64,000 bases of DNA from Rhynchopus sp. YZ270_cl-10 (taxonomy: Eukaryota; Euglenozoa; Diplonemea; Diplonemida; Diplonemidae), in assembly GCA_964035575.1 (NCBI GenBank), contig OZ037844.1:372001-436000 (forward strand), written 5' to 3'. A program made the translations under genes and the position numbers. Position 1 is the stretch's first letter; each line of letters opens with the position of its first letter. This document shows positions 29,821-41,831 of the stretch, in pieces. The notes under the pieces were generated by a model. The model made no database searches, was not told where the DNA came from, and saw nothing but the letters and a program-made list of their open reading frames with translations.

Positions 29821-31200
29821 TCATTCTTCTGCACCGTGCTTGAGGAGAACCTGCTCCACATCTGTATGTTGTTTCTCCCTCGCATGGTGCAATGCAGTGT
29901 GGCCCAAAAAATCCCTCTGGTTCACATCCACCTCCCGCAAGCCAACGAGATAGCGCACAGTCTCGGTGTGTCCAAAATACGCCGCATCGATAAGACACGT
30001 GTACCCATCGTCGTCCACCACACACACATCTGCACCTGCTTCCATCAACATCTGCACAATTTTTAGTTCCCCACCCTCACAAGCCCAGTGAAGAGATGTC
30101 CTTCCTTTACCAGACTTTGCCTCGATGTCTGCCCCTGCATCAATGAGCAACTTTGACACATCTGAGTGTTTCACTATCACTGCGAAGTGCAGTGGAGTGA
30201 CGCCCTCGGTATATGAGCCATTCACGTCCACCTCAGGCATGCACAGAAGAGTACGCATAGTCTCGGTGTGTCCCAAAGAAGCCGCACTGGTGAGACACGT
30301 ATGTCCCGTACTATCGGTGACACACACGTCAGCACCTGCTCTGACCAACATCTTCACAAACTGGGGATTCCCACGATAGCTCGCCTCAAGGAGTGGCGAA
30401 TGTCCGTCGGTGTACTTAACCTCAATGTCTGCCCCTGCATCAATGAGCACCTGCATCACATCTGCATGGTTTCGAAATACTGCACCGAACATCGCAGACA
30501 AGTGGTCCTCAGCTTTGTGATTCAGGTCCCCACTCTTCAAACCCACAAGATAGCGCACAGTCTCGGTGTGTCCATGATATGCCGCAAAAATAAGACATGT
30601 GTTTCCTTTGTTGCACGTACCACACACTCCCGCACCTGCTGCCACCAAAAATTTCGCAACTGCGAGTGCTCCTGAACGACAAGCAAAGTGCAGAGCCGAA
30701 CGTCCCATGTCGTCCTTTGTCTCGATGTCTGCCCCTGCATCAATGAGCACCTGACACACTGCAGGGTCCTCCCACATGGCTGGACAGGGTCGGTCTTTGA
30801 TGTCCTCCTGCCCGTGTGGGACAAACGCAACGTTGCTGCAGACAGACTTCCAATGCTGCAAGAGGACCTCCGTGCACGCAGTGTGGTCTGCGTGGACGCA
30901 CTCACTCAGTAGCATCCCGAAGCCCATCTGCGTTGTCTCAACATACGGAAGAAGCAGTGCGAGGCATTCATCGTGGTTCCCTCTGCATGCCTCGTGCACA
31001 GCATCGAAGGCAACCGTTTTGCTGTCTGTGTCTGGGCTGAGCTTCTCAAGTCCCGCCCGCACGGCAGTTGTGTCGCCGTTCCTGGCAGCCTCCACCAAGA
31101 CCTCGTCTGCAGAAAGCTTTCTTCTCTTTGGTGCCTTCTCGTCAGGTGTGCTGTCTGCGTGTTGTTTCGACGAGGTGAGACCCATGGAGTAAATGGTCAA
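29821..31200 (-). CDS. Ankyrin-repeat protein 5, 459 aa, three triads, replaced start region
   Basis: The family ATG is lost: where others have CC-ATG-TCG-AAG this copy has CTCACC-TCG-TCG-AAA. Translation must begin at an upstream ATG, at 31200 (MTIYSMGLTSSK) or 31185 (MGLTSSK). The 5' flank is also different from most members and resembles the sequence 5' of gene 4 (29370-29470), as if the promoter region had been exchanged. Nine canonical repeats in three triads follow the invariant N-terminal part. The linker reads QEDIKDRP. Confidence 0.78.
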   Translation of the reverse strand: MTIYSMGLTSSKQHADSTPDEKAPKRRKLSADEVLVEAARNGDTTAVRAGLEKLSPDTDSKTVAFDAVHEACRGNHDECLALLLPYVETTQMGFGMLLSECVHADHTACTEVLLQHWKSVCSNVAFVPHGQEDIKDRPCPAMWEDPAVCQVLIDAGADIETKDDMGRSALHFACRSGALAVAKFLVAAGAGVCGTCNKGNTCLIFAAYHGHTETVRYLVGLKSGDLNHKAEDHLSAMFGAVFRNHADVMQVLIDAGADIEVKYTDGHSPLLEASYRGNPQFVKMLVRAGADVCVTDSTGHTCLTSAASLGHTETMRTLLCMPEVDVNGSYTEGVTPLHFAVIVKHSDVSKLLIDAGADIEAKSGKGRTSLHWACEGGELKIVQMLMEAGADVCVVDDDGYTCLIDAAYFGHTETVRYLVGLREVDVNQRDFLGHTALHHAREKQHTDVEQVLLKHGAEE

Positions 31201-32024
31201 GCTGACGTGAGTCCTGGAGGTGAGGAGGTGAGGGAGGGTGCGTGCGAGATAAAAACATCACCCAGTCTTTGTTCATGTTCATAATGTATTTGCGCACCCA
31301 GTGGAAAAAATCGCTTTGAAAAAAGATACCTTCTTGTGTACCCTCTTTTACGAACAGTGTCATATGGAGCTTTGTGGGGTTGTGAAGACCAGATCATACC
31401 TTCGTAAGAAGGTCTGGAGCTTTGGTAACAACAGAAAATTATTACGCCTCCACTCGACGTTTGGATAAAGAAAACTAGAGATGAAAGAGGGTTTGGGGGA
31501 AGAGTTTAATTTGGCCTTGATTGTTAGGAATTCTTGAACGCATCCCCACACTCAGTCACACCTTTGATACATGACCGGTGCACTGGGTGGATCCCAACAA
31601 TGCAATCCTACATCCATTTCGAGAAAAAGCGAATACATAAAAAGCGTGGGGTTTTAAAGAAAGGTTGAAGAGTGCACAGAGGCACATTTTTTAAAAGGGT
31701 AAATCCTCTCTTCATCACCCCCCTTGTGAAAGGGGAATTCGAGAGTCTTCCTACATTTGATAGCTACGTTGCAATTTGACGCCTTTTCTGCCAAACATAT
31801 ATGACTATTGTAATTTGGATTTATTGCAGCGGCGCAGACAGGTCTTCACTGTCCAAAAAAGCAAGACCCCAAAAAATCTGCCACTTACACAGTGTACAAA
31901 AGGGACGCAAGGAAAGGGGTCCTTGGGGTGTCTTCGCATGGACTTACAGCGTCGCTTACTGGAAGATAGCAGTTGGTAGAGATGGTCTTGGGTTGGGGGG
32001 GGGGGGGGGGAAAGGTTTGCCTCT
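31201..32024. other. Intergenic region, no gene seen
   Basis: 31570-31615 contains CATGACCGGTGCAC...TGCAATCCTACA, also found at 51451-51495 upstream of the decayed cyclase. 31890-31980 could be a last exon of the lipase/IQ gene (an AG acceptor at about 31976 after a possible GTAAAG donor at the end of exon 3), but this is not secure. Confidence 0.45.
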
Positions 32025-35000
32025 TTACCTTCTCATTTGATGCTTGAGTATGGCCCTTTCTTCTGCCTCTTCTGTAAGGACATCTGCCCTTGCTTGCGAG
32101 CACCCCACGACCACCCACACCGCGGCACTGTGCTCCGGGTCTGCAAAGGCCTCTGACAGCGTGAGGACGGTGTTCGCAACCGCGACCCCTTTGAGACCAC
32201 GCAGGCGGAGCACCCCGGCACTCCCCCCGACCACGGTGTTGTGCTCCTGGCGGAGGCGAGCGCATTCACGCAGCGACTCATCTGAGGCGGCCCTAAGCGA
32301 GGTTGCTGTGTTGTGCGCAAGGAGCAGCACCTCTCTGCGTGCCATGCGCTCCTCCGGGAACAGTGCTGCGCAAGGGTGGTCGGTGTCCGTGGTGTGTGGT
32401 GGTGGTGGCAGTGGTGGTGGTTGCAGTGCAGGAGATGTGGAGGTGAGCATGGCACCCCACACCTCTGCCCGCGCACCCCCCTCCTCCCGCAGAAGCAGAC
32501 GTCTCTCGACGTTCATCGCGCGCACCACGCAGAGACGCTCCTGGTGGAATTCTTCGAAGCGGCGCCGCTCGACACTCTTGGCAGGACGGCGTACGCATTT
32601 GCCTACTGTGGCTGCGGCGAAGTCGGCTTCTTCAAATGCAATAAGTTCCTGCAGGTCTTGCTGTTTTTTTTTGTGGGTTTTTTTTTTGTGGTTTTTGTGG
32701 TGCATACCTCCTTCCGCAGACGAATCCGCTGTGTGTACAAAAATATTGCGCGTCTGCGTGCAGCGTACCTGCGATAGGCTCGTTGCAGCAGCGCTGCGGC
32801 CGCACTGTCGCTGTCATAGAAGTGCATGGCCTCGTGGAGGTCCGCGGCACGTTGTTCGCTGTGGTGTGCGAAGAGGGCGTGCCGTACAGTGCGTTGTGCC
32901 TGGGTAACGCGGAGGAAGCGTTGCAGAGTGCACGCTGCGTTGGCCTCAGCCACGCTCGCAAGCTCTGACCGGTAGCGTGCAACCAGCGTGCCTGCGCGAG
33001 GCCGCGTCACCCCCGCATGCAACAACGTTGCATCGCACGCCACCCTCGCCCTCGCCCACCGCTGCACCATCTCAGCACACCGCCCCTTCTCCCTCCCACA
33101 CGCCACCTGCAAAGCGTCCTCCATAAGAAACGTACGCAACGCTGGTCCACATGCTTCAAAGCACACAGCCCACAGCAACGTTGTACATGGTCTTTCGCGT
33201 TGGATAAAGTCTGCTTCGGGATGAGTCTCCTCCTGTGGGTTTTTGATAAAATAGAAAAATTAAATTCTAGAATTTCAGGCAAAAAAAAAATGCTTCCACG
33301 GTTCCAGAAAATTTGGAATAAGTCTCCTCTTGGAAAATACTTCAAAATAAAAAAATATTCCATTATTTTGAAGGGTTTTTTCATACCTCCTCACGAATCA
33401 ACCAGAAAAGCTTGTTAAGATATGTTGTCGGATACGCTGCGAACGACGCTGTCACTGAAACAGGACATTCCGACTTCGCGACTGAATAGATTTGCCTTAG
33501 ACCCCTCCAATGCCGACTACGAGGCGGCTCTGCCATGACGTCGGGCTCCGCAATGCGCATCACTGCATTCAGGTGGGCGAGCGGTACACTCTCCTCAACA
33601 CCATAAAGACGCGCATCCTCTTGTGCCTGCGTCGAAGCCTCTGCTGAGGTGGCGTGCCCTGTACTCCTCCGCATTAGCAGTTCATAACGCAACCTTGCGT
33701 CTCTTTTTTGCGCCACCAACACATCGTCTGCCGCACCCCTACACAGCATCATCATCGGGTATTTCTCTTCGTCTCCAGCGATGACCTTCCCCAAAAGAAT
33801 TATTTTTGCAAACCCTGCCTCCTCGCTTGTTAGAGACAGCACCCTTTCCAACGAATGTCTATCCGTTGAGTTCAGCGTTCCTCCATCTTGAAGATACCGC
33901 AGCTCCGTTTTCATAATTTCATCGTCAGTGAGAGGCCGTTCTTTGCCTCCAAATGGGTAGTTTGTGATGTCCAACGGAAATGCTTTGTTAGGTACCGGTT
34001 GCTTCGATGCAGCGAATGATTGAAGACGTTGCAGATAACATTGCATCCTATGCGCCTCAAGGGAGCGAGGTCGGAGAAATCCTAAAGAAAACTGAAGGGT
34101 GCGTGCGATAGCAGAGTCATCTGTGTGATGCACAACTGCCTCAGATTTGTCATCAGTTTTCTCTCCAAATTCTACCAAAGAGCTGCCAACAAAATGATAC
34201 TTTTCCAAAAAGGGTGTGCTAGCAGCAGAAACAAAACGAACCTTTTCCAACCCAAGCCTGCACAACACCGACACCATCCTCTTTGTTGTAACCGAACCCA
34301 ATCCCCTCGGAATTATATCATGCGTTGTTACATATGAATTCACCGAAATCCTCTGTAAAATGCTCTTATCGACATCAGATTCTACGTGAAAAACCTTTGG
34401 TGCGCCGTAAGAATATACTCCAGAGAGCTTCCCACATAAATCCTTCTTATAAGAAAGGAATACACCCAGCAATACCGCGCACGCTCCTCCCATGCTGTGC
34501 CCACAGAGACTGATTTCTAAAGGCTTTCCCACCTCCGTTCTGTATCTCTCCAACACAGGAAGCGTTTCCTTCAACAAAACCGAGGCCCCATTGTGAAAGC
34601 CTTCGTGGCACCTCATTGTAGTCCGAATTGGGTTGTTGAGAAACGGTGGGTGGAGCCGGGTTGGGGTGTACTGTGCGTCCCGGAACATGTCATATGTGTT
34701 TTGTGTCCCAGCAATGCAAATTGTGACCTGGCAGCGTTCCTTGAGCCCACCGTTTTGTGCCAGAATGAGCCACCCTGGGGTGGTTTGGGGCTCGTAGTTT
34801 TCTTCTTCTCTTCCGGAGGTGATTTTTGCAAGGTACTCCTCGTATTGCGTTTTTAGCGCGATGCTCCCAGCATCTAGGAGAGTCTGAAGCCCTGCTACTC
34901 CATTTTTCAATCGTGTAGATGCGGGTCTCATTTCCTTCTTCTCGGTCGCCCTTTGCGCGCCCCAGAGATATTTCAATCCGAAAAACCCGGCATTCTTTTC

Positions 35001-36038
35001 AGGTTGTGAATAACAGAGCTCCGCAATGCTTTCCAACTCCATGATATGGTTTGCGTCTGGATGGGTTTGCTTGGAAATGCCTAGCTTCTCTGCTACAGCA
35101 TTGTTCGTCGCATTCGCCGCAATGCCAGCTACAGTTACCACCTCCTCTGAAGGTAGAGAGGACCTTCCAATCACCTTATGCTCTTCGTGCAAACAGGTTT
35201 GAATAACTTTAAGATAGTCCTTCATTTTTGCAACACATTTTGAGGTCCGCTCATCACAGATAGACACGATAGTGGACGGATCCGCTGTAGGAATTGAATC
35301 AGAAATGACAGAAGCGGAGCCACAATCGGATCGCTCCATTCGCTTCATGTACAACTGCGTTGCGTTCAAAACGGAAATATGCATTTTCGCGGATTCTTCC
35401 CACAGCGGAGCACCGGTAGGCGCACTGTACGCCGTCTGTGCAAACAACCCATACTTTAATGCTGCAGCAGCTTCCTTCGCTTCTTTCCTCTTTTTTTGCA
35501 GCTTCGCCATATTCGAGGTTTTCTTCACCACAACCGGAGGGGGTACCACAACCTCAGGGAGAAATTGTGCACAGAGCGTTTTGACATAAACAAAATCGCT
35601 CATAAACGGTAGCAACTGTATGTGGGAGAGCGGAGGGAACGTTGGTGCAGGTGGGGGTGGCTTTGGTGCGGTTCGTTTTGGCGGAGGAGGTGGAGGAGGA
35701 GGAGGGGGCAGCGCTTTAGGGGGTGGTTGTTGCTGTTTTTGCTGGGCGTGTTGTAGGGCACGTTGTACGCCGGCATCGTGGGAGAGCTCTCGGAGGGCGG
35801 TGAGTTGGGCGTGTTCGGCGCGCATGGTGGCAAGCTCTGTTCGCATGGCCGCCATCTCTTGACCACGTGACCGCAACGCGTCGCGTGCCGTCTGCAGCTC
35901 GACGGCCTGTACATCCTGCCGTGCTGTGAACATCCGCAGCTTTCTGTTCTGTATCTTCAGCGACGTCACCTCCTCGTATGGTGTGCTGTCGGCAGCATGC
36001 ACAATGCTTTGCTCCGTTGCTTTTAAATTTTGAGCCAT
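32025..36038 (-). CDS. Class 3 lipase fused to IQ-motif C-terminus, three exons, 1270 aa
   Basis: Exons are 33387-36038, 32708-33232 and 32025-32660. Intron 1 (154 bp) has GTATGA...CACAG ends and intron 2 (47 bp) GTATGC...AACAG; both are phase 0. Read separately, exon 1 would end at a TGA created by the donor, so the lipase and the IQ protein are one gene. Order: coiled coil (about 1-110), poly-proline stretch (about 115-150), alpha/beta-hydrolase with nucleophile elbow GHSMGG, candidate Asp in HDIIPRGLG and His in SLEAHRMQCYL, then the exon 2 IQ motif LLQRAYRRYAARRR (calmodulin binding) and a helical tail. It would hydrolyse acyl glycerides or phospholipids in the cytosol or at membranes, possibly under calcium control. 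A fourth exon cannot be excluded. Confidence 0.82.
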
Positions 36039-36118
36039 TTTTGGACTTGTATGGGAGGGAGGGGGAGGCTGAAAGCTTTGGTAAAGGAAAGGGCTTTGTA
36101 AGAGGTGTGAGAGTTTGT

Positions 36119-36154
36119 AAGATGACCCGTAAGCTTCTCGTGCTGTGTCACCTT
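36119..36154. other. Dispersed hairpin motif, copy upstream of the lipase gene
   Basis: AAGATGAC pairs with GTCACCTT, with the tip AAGC-TTCTCGT-GCT. It lies 80 bp upstream of the lipase ATG. Confidence 0.55.
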
Positions 36155-37621
36155 GAAACAGAGAAAGGGTAGTTGAAACGTGCTAAAATGCAGTCCGGTC
36201 GTGGGTGCAAAGGGTGTGGAGTGGTCCGTACCATTTGGAGACCGGAGGCGGTCCCACAAAACGCTCGGAAAATAATGAAAACCCCCTTCTGATCTTATGT
36301 ATAGTTGGTATGCGACCCCCTCGTCATACGCACTTTCAGTCAGAAGGGGTCTATGGGTTAATTTGGTTTCTGCTCTTTTTGACATCGCCCATGGTATATT
36401 TACAGTTGCTAAAAAGGGGGTGTGTGCATCCACTGGAGAGGGTCAAAAGTGCTCGAACAGGATTTTTTTTTGGATCTGGCAGCAACTGCTTCCCCGTGTT
36501 TCTACCGTATTTCTCCCGGTGGTCAATGTGGGAAAACAATTCTCGTTGGTGAAGCTTTTAAACACCGGTGGTGGGGTCAATTTGCCGAAATGGACAAGTT
36601 CTCGTTGTTGATCAATTTCCTCGCAGTACACAGTAGCCACCAGGAAAAGGGGGAAGATTATTTTCGTTGAACGCAGCCAAAAACAGTGTTTCAGATCTGA
36701 ATTTGGACGCAAGCGATTTTTAAAAAAGGGAGGGAGAAAATAGTCGGTATCAGACGATGAAACGGTGGCTTTATTATTCAGATTTGTAATAACACTGTGT
36801 GTAAGGGGAAAAAGAGAGAGAAAGTGAAAGAGTGGTTGAAACGTTAATTGGAGAACGGAGTCGGTTCACAAACCGCCCAGAAAAAAACCTTAATGTACCA
36901 CACTCTGTTGATTCTAAAAACGGGGGTGGGAAAAATCGCGCATGGAAAAATGGGGGAGATATTGATAAAAGTTGGAAAGCTTCCTCACCCACATCACACT
37001 AAAATACAAAGGTTTGGGTTTGAATGGGGTGGGTTCTTCTTCAGACACACGACGGTGAAGTATAGTACATTACAAGTGAAGTTACTAGTAACGTTACAAG
37101 TGAAAAACCGTTACAAGTGAGTTACAAGTGAGTTACAAGTGGGATACATGAATTACAGGCAAAATCAGGTTGTAACTGGTGGGTTACAAGTGGGTTACAA
37201 GTGAGTTACATGTAACAAAAGTTACATGTAACTCACTTGTAACTCCACTTGTAACACCCGTTACTTCACCGTCGTGCAGTTGAACACAAAACTTCTTCAT
37301 TTTATGTTTTTGAAAGAATATAACAAATACTCGCGAAATAGTTCAAGATTGAACTGAGAGAAAGAAGAAGAAAACCCCAAACCCTCCCAGACCAAACGGT
37401 CTAACCTGTTGCATTGATATAGTGTGGAGGAGAAGTGAGGAGCACGAGAATCGTCTTCGTGAAGACTAAAGGATTTCCTAGGATATGTCACAAGTGTCGT
37501 GTCCCCGGGAAAAAAAGAGTTAGAAAGTTCGAGACTCCAAAACATATCACAAAAAAAGAGACAACAAAAAACATGGGAGTTCTGCCTCCAGATAGGCTTT
37601 CTGGACCACTGCCCGTTAGCA
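36155..37621. other. Intergenic region and spacer of ankyrin gene 6
   Basis: 36160-36260 has CGGAGGCGGT-type hairpin sequence like that at 9430-9520. 36566-36606 is an inverted copy of the dispersed repeat from 18895-19340. From 36641 on, the sequence is the ankyrin array spacer also found at 39521-40268 and 41832-42576, here carrying an extra element at 37048-37276. No gene is seen. Confidence 0.6.
37048..37276. mobile_element. MITE-like element, CACGACGG termini, 229 bp
   Basis: Perfect 15-bp terminal inverted repeats CACGACGGTGAAGTA, flanked by CA on both sides. Two paralogous spacers (about 39924 and 42234) show the uninterrupted site CTTCAGACGGTTGAAC, fixing both ends. The interior is made of GTTACAAGTGA words in both orientations. 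No coding sequence. Related by termini and internal words to 51842-52006. Confidence 0.8.
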
Positions 37622-38989
37622 TCACTCTTCTGCACCGTGCTCGAGGAGAACGTGCACCACATCTGTATATTGATTCTGCCTAGCCAAAGACAACGCAGTG
37701 AGGCCTCTCCAATCCCTCTGGTTCACATCCACCTCCTGCAAGCCCGCAAGATAGCCCACAACAGCCTTGGTGCATCGAGACACCTGCACAGCCGCAAACA
37801 TAAGACATGTCGTGCTTGCGTCGTCCACCACACACACGTCCGCACCTGCTTTGAGCAACTTCTGCACAATGTCGAGTTCCCCACCCATACAAGCAAAGTG
37901 AAGAGGTGTCGCACCTTGTATATCCTTTGCCTCGATGTCTGCCCCTGCATCAACGAGCAGCTGCATCACATCAGCATGTCCTCCTCCCTGCAGTGCCACG
38001 TGCAACGCAGTGCGTCCGTTGTTCCCTGAGTGATTCAGATCCACATCCTTCAAGCCTGCAAGATAGCGTACAGTCTCGGTGTGTCCATTGGCAGCCGCAA
38101 AGATAAGACATGTATAACCTTTACTGTCTATGCCACGTACTCCGGCACCTGCTTCGACCAACATCTTCACAACATCGAGTGCTCCTGAATAACAAGACCA
38201 GTGCAGAGGAGAACGTCCCATGTCGTCCTTTGTCTCGATGTCTGCCCCTGCATCAATGAGCACCTCTACCACATCAGCATGTCCTCGCTGCAGTGCGCAG
38301 TTCAACGCAGTGACTCCGTACTTCCCTGAGTGATTCAGATCCACATCCTTCAAGCCTGCAAGATAGCGCACAGTCTCGGTGTGTCCACTGGAAGCCGCAA
38401 AGATAAGACATGTGCTTCCTTTACTGTCTATGCCACGTACTCCTGCACCTGCTTCGACCAACATCTTCACAACATCGAGTGCTCCTGAACGACAAGACCA
38501 GTGCAGAGGAGAACGTCCCATGTCATCCTTTGTCTCGATGTCTGCCCCTGCATCAATGAGCACCTGACACACTGCAGGGTCCTCCCACATGGCTGGACAG
38601 TCAGGGTTTTTGATGTCCTCCTGCCCGTGTGGGACAAACGCAACGTTGCTGCAGACTGACTTCCAATGCTGCAAGAGGACCTCCGTGCACGCAGTGTGGT
38701 CTGCGTGGATGCACTCACTCAGCAGCATCCCGAAGCCCATCTGCGTTGTCTCAACATACGGAAGAAGCAGTGCGAGGCATTCATCGTGGTTCCCTCTGCA
38801 TGCCTCGTGCACAGCATCGAAGGCAACCGTTTTGCTGTCTGTGTCTGGGCTGAGCTTCTCAAGTCCCACCCGCACGGCAGTCGTGTCGCCGCTCCTGGCA
38901 GCCTCCACCAAGACCTCGTCTGCAGAAAGTGTTGTGATGTGTGGTGCCTTCTCGTCAGGTGTGCTGTCTGCGTGTTGCTCCTTCGACAT
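37622..38989 (-). CDS. Ankyrin-repeat protein 6, 455 aa, three triads
   Basis: The first two triads are near-duplicates of each other (DDMGRSPLHWSC, SGALDVVKMLVEAGAGVRGI and GHTETVRYLAGLKDVDLNHS occur twice), indicating a recent triad duplication. The last triad is of the genes 6-8 type (DDASTTCLMFAAVQVSRCTK, ending LLEHGAEE). N-terminus MSKEQHAD with EKAPHITT in place of EKAPKRR; linker QEDIKNPD. No intron is needed. Confidence 0.85.
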   Translation of the reverse strand: MSKEQHADSTPDEKAPHITTLSADEVLVEAARSGDTTAVRVGLEKLSPDTDSKTVAFDAVHEACRGNHDECLALLLPYVETTQMGFGMLLSECIHADHTACTEVLLQHWKSVCSNVAFVPHGQEDIKNPDCPAMWEDPAVCQVLIDAGADIETKDDMGRSPLHWSCRSGALDVVKMLVEAGAGVRGIDSKGSTCLIFAASSGHTETVRYLAGLKDVDLNHSGKYGVTALNCALQRGHADVVEVLIDAGADIETKDDMGRSPLHWSCYSGALDVVKMLVEAGAGVRGIDSKGYTCLIFAAANGHTETVRYLAGLKDVDLNHSGNNGRTALHVALQGGGHADVMQLLVDAGADIEAKDIQGATPLHFACMGGELDIVQKLLKAGADVCVVDDASTTCLMFAAVQVSRCTKAVVGYLAGLQEVDVNQRDWRGLTALSLARQNQYTDVVHVLLEHGAEE

Positions 38990-39520
38990 GGTTTGTGCAG
39001 ATGTTGATATTCAATGTTGTGTCTTTTATGCTGTTTCTTTTTGTGGAGGTTGTGATGTGAGTGGTGGGTGGTGAGGCAGGAGTCTCAGGCTTTGACAAGA
39101 AACTGAAATTTGTTTTGCAGAAATACAGAAAAAGGTCCCAAACGTTGTCTCATAGTTGACTCTTCGTCTCAACCAACATGATACGTAGGGAGCTGGGGTC
39201 TTTGTTGACAGGTGGTCAAATCTTTGCAGCTGCTGTGAAAGTGCATTATTTTCCGCTGCAAAATGCAAGGGCAGCCTCTCCTGGACATCGGGAACTTTGT
39301 AGTATTTCAGCCAAAAAAGCGTTCAAGGTCACCCACGTGGGTCTAACCACTTGAAACCTTCTACAATTCTACAGGTCACCCCACGAAGAACCCTCGATTC
39401 GTACCCATGCCATGTCAGAGTATGTGCGCTATTCTTTGCATGCAGTACGTCCCTGAATAATCTATCCCTGAAAGCAAAGACCAGACTCTGACAGTCGCCA
39501 ACTGATCTTGATTACTCGAC

Positions 39521-40268
39521 CAGGAAAGGAGAAAGATTATTTTCGTTGAACGCACCCAAAAACAGTGTGTCAGATCTGAATTTGGGCGCAAGCGATTTTT
39601 AAAAAAGGGAGGGAGAAAATAGTCGGTATCAGACGATGAAACGGTGGCTTTATTATTCAGATTTGTAATAACACTGTGTGTAAGGGGAAAGAGAGAGAGA
39701 AAGTGAAAGAGTGGTTGAAACGTTAATTGGAGAACGGAGTCGGTTCACAAACCGCCCAGAAAAAAATCTTAATGTACCACACTCTGTTGATTCTAAAAAC
39801 GAGGGTGAGAAAAGTCGCGAATGGAAAAATGGGGGAGATATTGATAAAAGTTGGAAAGCTTCCTCACCCACATCACACTAAAATACAAAGGTTTGGGTTG
39901 AATGGGGTGGGTTCTTCTTCAGACGGTTGAACACAAAACTCTTCTTCATTTTATGTTTTTGAAAGAATATAACAAATACTCGCGAAATAGTTCAAGATTG
40001 AACTGAGAGAAAGAAGAAGAAACCCCAAACCCTCCCAGACCAAACGGTCTAACCTGTTGCATTGACATACTGTGGGGGAGAAGTGAGGAGCACGAGAATC
40101 GTCTTCGTGAAGACTAAAGGATTTCCTAAGATATGTCACAAGTGACGTGTCCCCGGGAAAAAAGAGTGAGAAAGTTCGAGACTCCAAAACATATCACAAA
40201 AAAAGAGACAACAAAAAACATGGGAGCTGTGCCTCCAGATAGGATTTCTGGACCACTGCGCGTTAGCA
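39521..40268. repeat. Ankyrin array spacer, copy 2
   Basis: Nearly identical to 36641-37621 (minus its inserted element) and to 41832-42576, so genes 6-8 are recent tandem duplicates. Upstream, 39062-39520 matches 41386-41831. There is no coding sequence. Confidence 0.8.
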
Positions 40269-41321
40269 TCACTCTTCTGCACCGTGCTCGAGGAGAACGT
40301 GCACCACACCTGCATGTTGTTCCTGCTTCGCAATGGACAACGCAGTGAGGCCCTTCCAATTCCTCTGGTTCACATCCACCTCCTTCAAGCCCGCAAGATA
40401 GCCCACAACAGCCTTGGTGCATCGAGACACCTGCCTAGCCGCAAGCATAAGGCATGTTGTGCTATTGTCGTCCACCACACACACGTCCGCACCTGCTTTG
40501 AGCAACTTCTGCACAATGTCGAGTTTCCCACCTATACAAGCCCAGTGAAGAGGTGTCTTACCTTGTATATCCTTTGCATCGATGTCTGCCCCTGCATCAA
40601 TGAGCAACTCAACCACATCTAAATGCTTCTTTAGCACTGCTTGGTGCAGTGGAGTGCAGCCCCTGTTATCTGACTGATTCACATCCACCTCAGGCATGCA
40701 CAGAAGAGTACGCACAGTCTCGGTGTGTCCATTGACAGCCGCAAGCTTAAGACATGAGGCGCCTCTGCTGTTTGTGACACGCACCTCCGCACCTGCTCTG
40801 ACCAACACCTTCACAACTGCGAGTTCTCCTGAACAGCAAGCCCGGTGCAGAGGTGAACGTCCACTCTCATCTTTCACCTCGATGTCTGCCCCTGCATCAA
40901 TGAACACCTGACACACTGCAGGGTCCGCCCACATGGCTGGACAGGCACGGCACTCCTGCCCGTGTGGGACAAACGCAACGTTGCTGCAGACTGACTTCCA
41001 ATGCTGCAAGAGGACCTCCGTGCACGCAGTGTGGTCTGCGTGGATGCACTCACTCAGCAGCATCCCGAAGCCCATCTGCGTTGTCTCAACATACGGAAGA
41101 AGCAGTGCGAGGCATTCATCGTGGTTCCCTCTGCATGCCTCGTGCACAGCATCGAAGGCAACCTTTTTGTTATTTGTGTCTGGGCTGAGCTTCTCAAGTC
41201 CCACCCGCACGGCAGTCGTGTCGCCGTTCCTGGCAGCCTCCACCAAGACCTCGTCTGCAGAAAGCTTTCTTCTCTTTGGTGCCTTCTCGTCAGGTGTGCT
41301 GTCTGCGTGTCGCTTCGACAT
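40269..41321 (-). CDS. Ankyrin-repeat protein 7, 350 aa, two triads
   Basis: The smallest intact member: invariant N-terminus, very short linker (QECRA), six canonical repeats (two triads). The third repeat (DNRGCTPLHQAVLKKHLDVV) is of the genes 1-5 type, while the last triad is of the genes 6-8 type, so this copy looks recombinant. It ends LLEHGAEE. Confidence 0.85.
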   Translation of the reverse strand: MSKRHADSTPDEKAPKRRKLSADEVLVEAARNGDTTAVRVGLEKLSPDTNNKKVAFDAVHEACRGNHDECLALLLPYVETTQMGFGMLLSECIHADHTACTEVLLQHWKSVCSNVAFVPHGQECRACPAMWADPAVCQVFIDAGADIEVKDESGRSPLHRACCSGELAVVKVLVRAGAEVRVTNSRGASCLKLAAVNGHTETVRTLLCMPEVDVNQSDNRGCTPLHQAVLKKHLDVVELLIDAGADIDAKDIQGKTPLHWACIGGKLDIVQKLLKAGADVCVVDDNSTTCLMLAARQVSRCTKAVVGYLAGLKEVDVNQRNWKGLTALSIAKQEQHAGVVHVLLEHGAEE

Positions 41322-41831
41322 GGTTTGTGAAGATGTTGATATTCAATGTTGTGTCTTTTATGCTGTTTCTTTTTGTGGAGGTTGTGAGGCAGGGGTCTCA
41401 GGCTTTGCCAAGAAACTGAAATTTGTTTTGCAGAAATACAAAAAAAAGGTCCCAAACGTTGTCTCGTAGTTGACTCTTCGTCTCAACCAACATAACACGT
41501 AGGGAGCTGGGTTCTTTGTTGACAGGTGGTCAAATCTTTGCAGCTGCTGTGAAAGTGCATTATTTTCGCTGAAAAATGCAAGGGCAGCCTCTCCTGGACA
41601 TCGGGAACTTTGTAGTACAGCCAAAAAAGCGTTCAAGGTCACCCACGTGGGTCCAACCACTTGAAATCTTCTACAATTCTACAGGTCACCCCTACGAAGA
41701 ACCCTCGATTCGTACCCATGCCATGTCAGAGTATGTGCGCTATTCTTTGCATGCAGTACGTCCCTGAATAATCTATCCCTGAAAGCAAAGACCAGACTCT
41801 GACAGTCGCCAACTGATCTTGATTACTCGAC

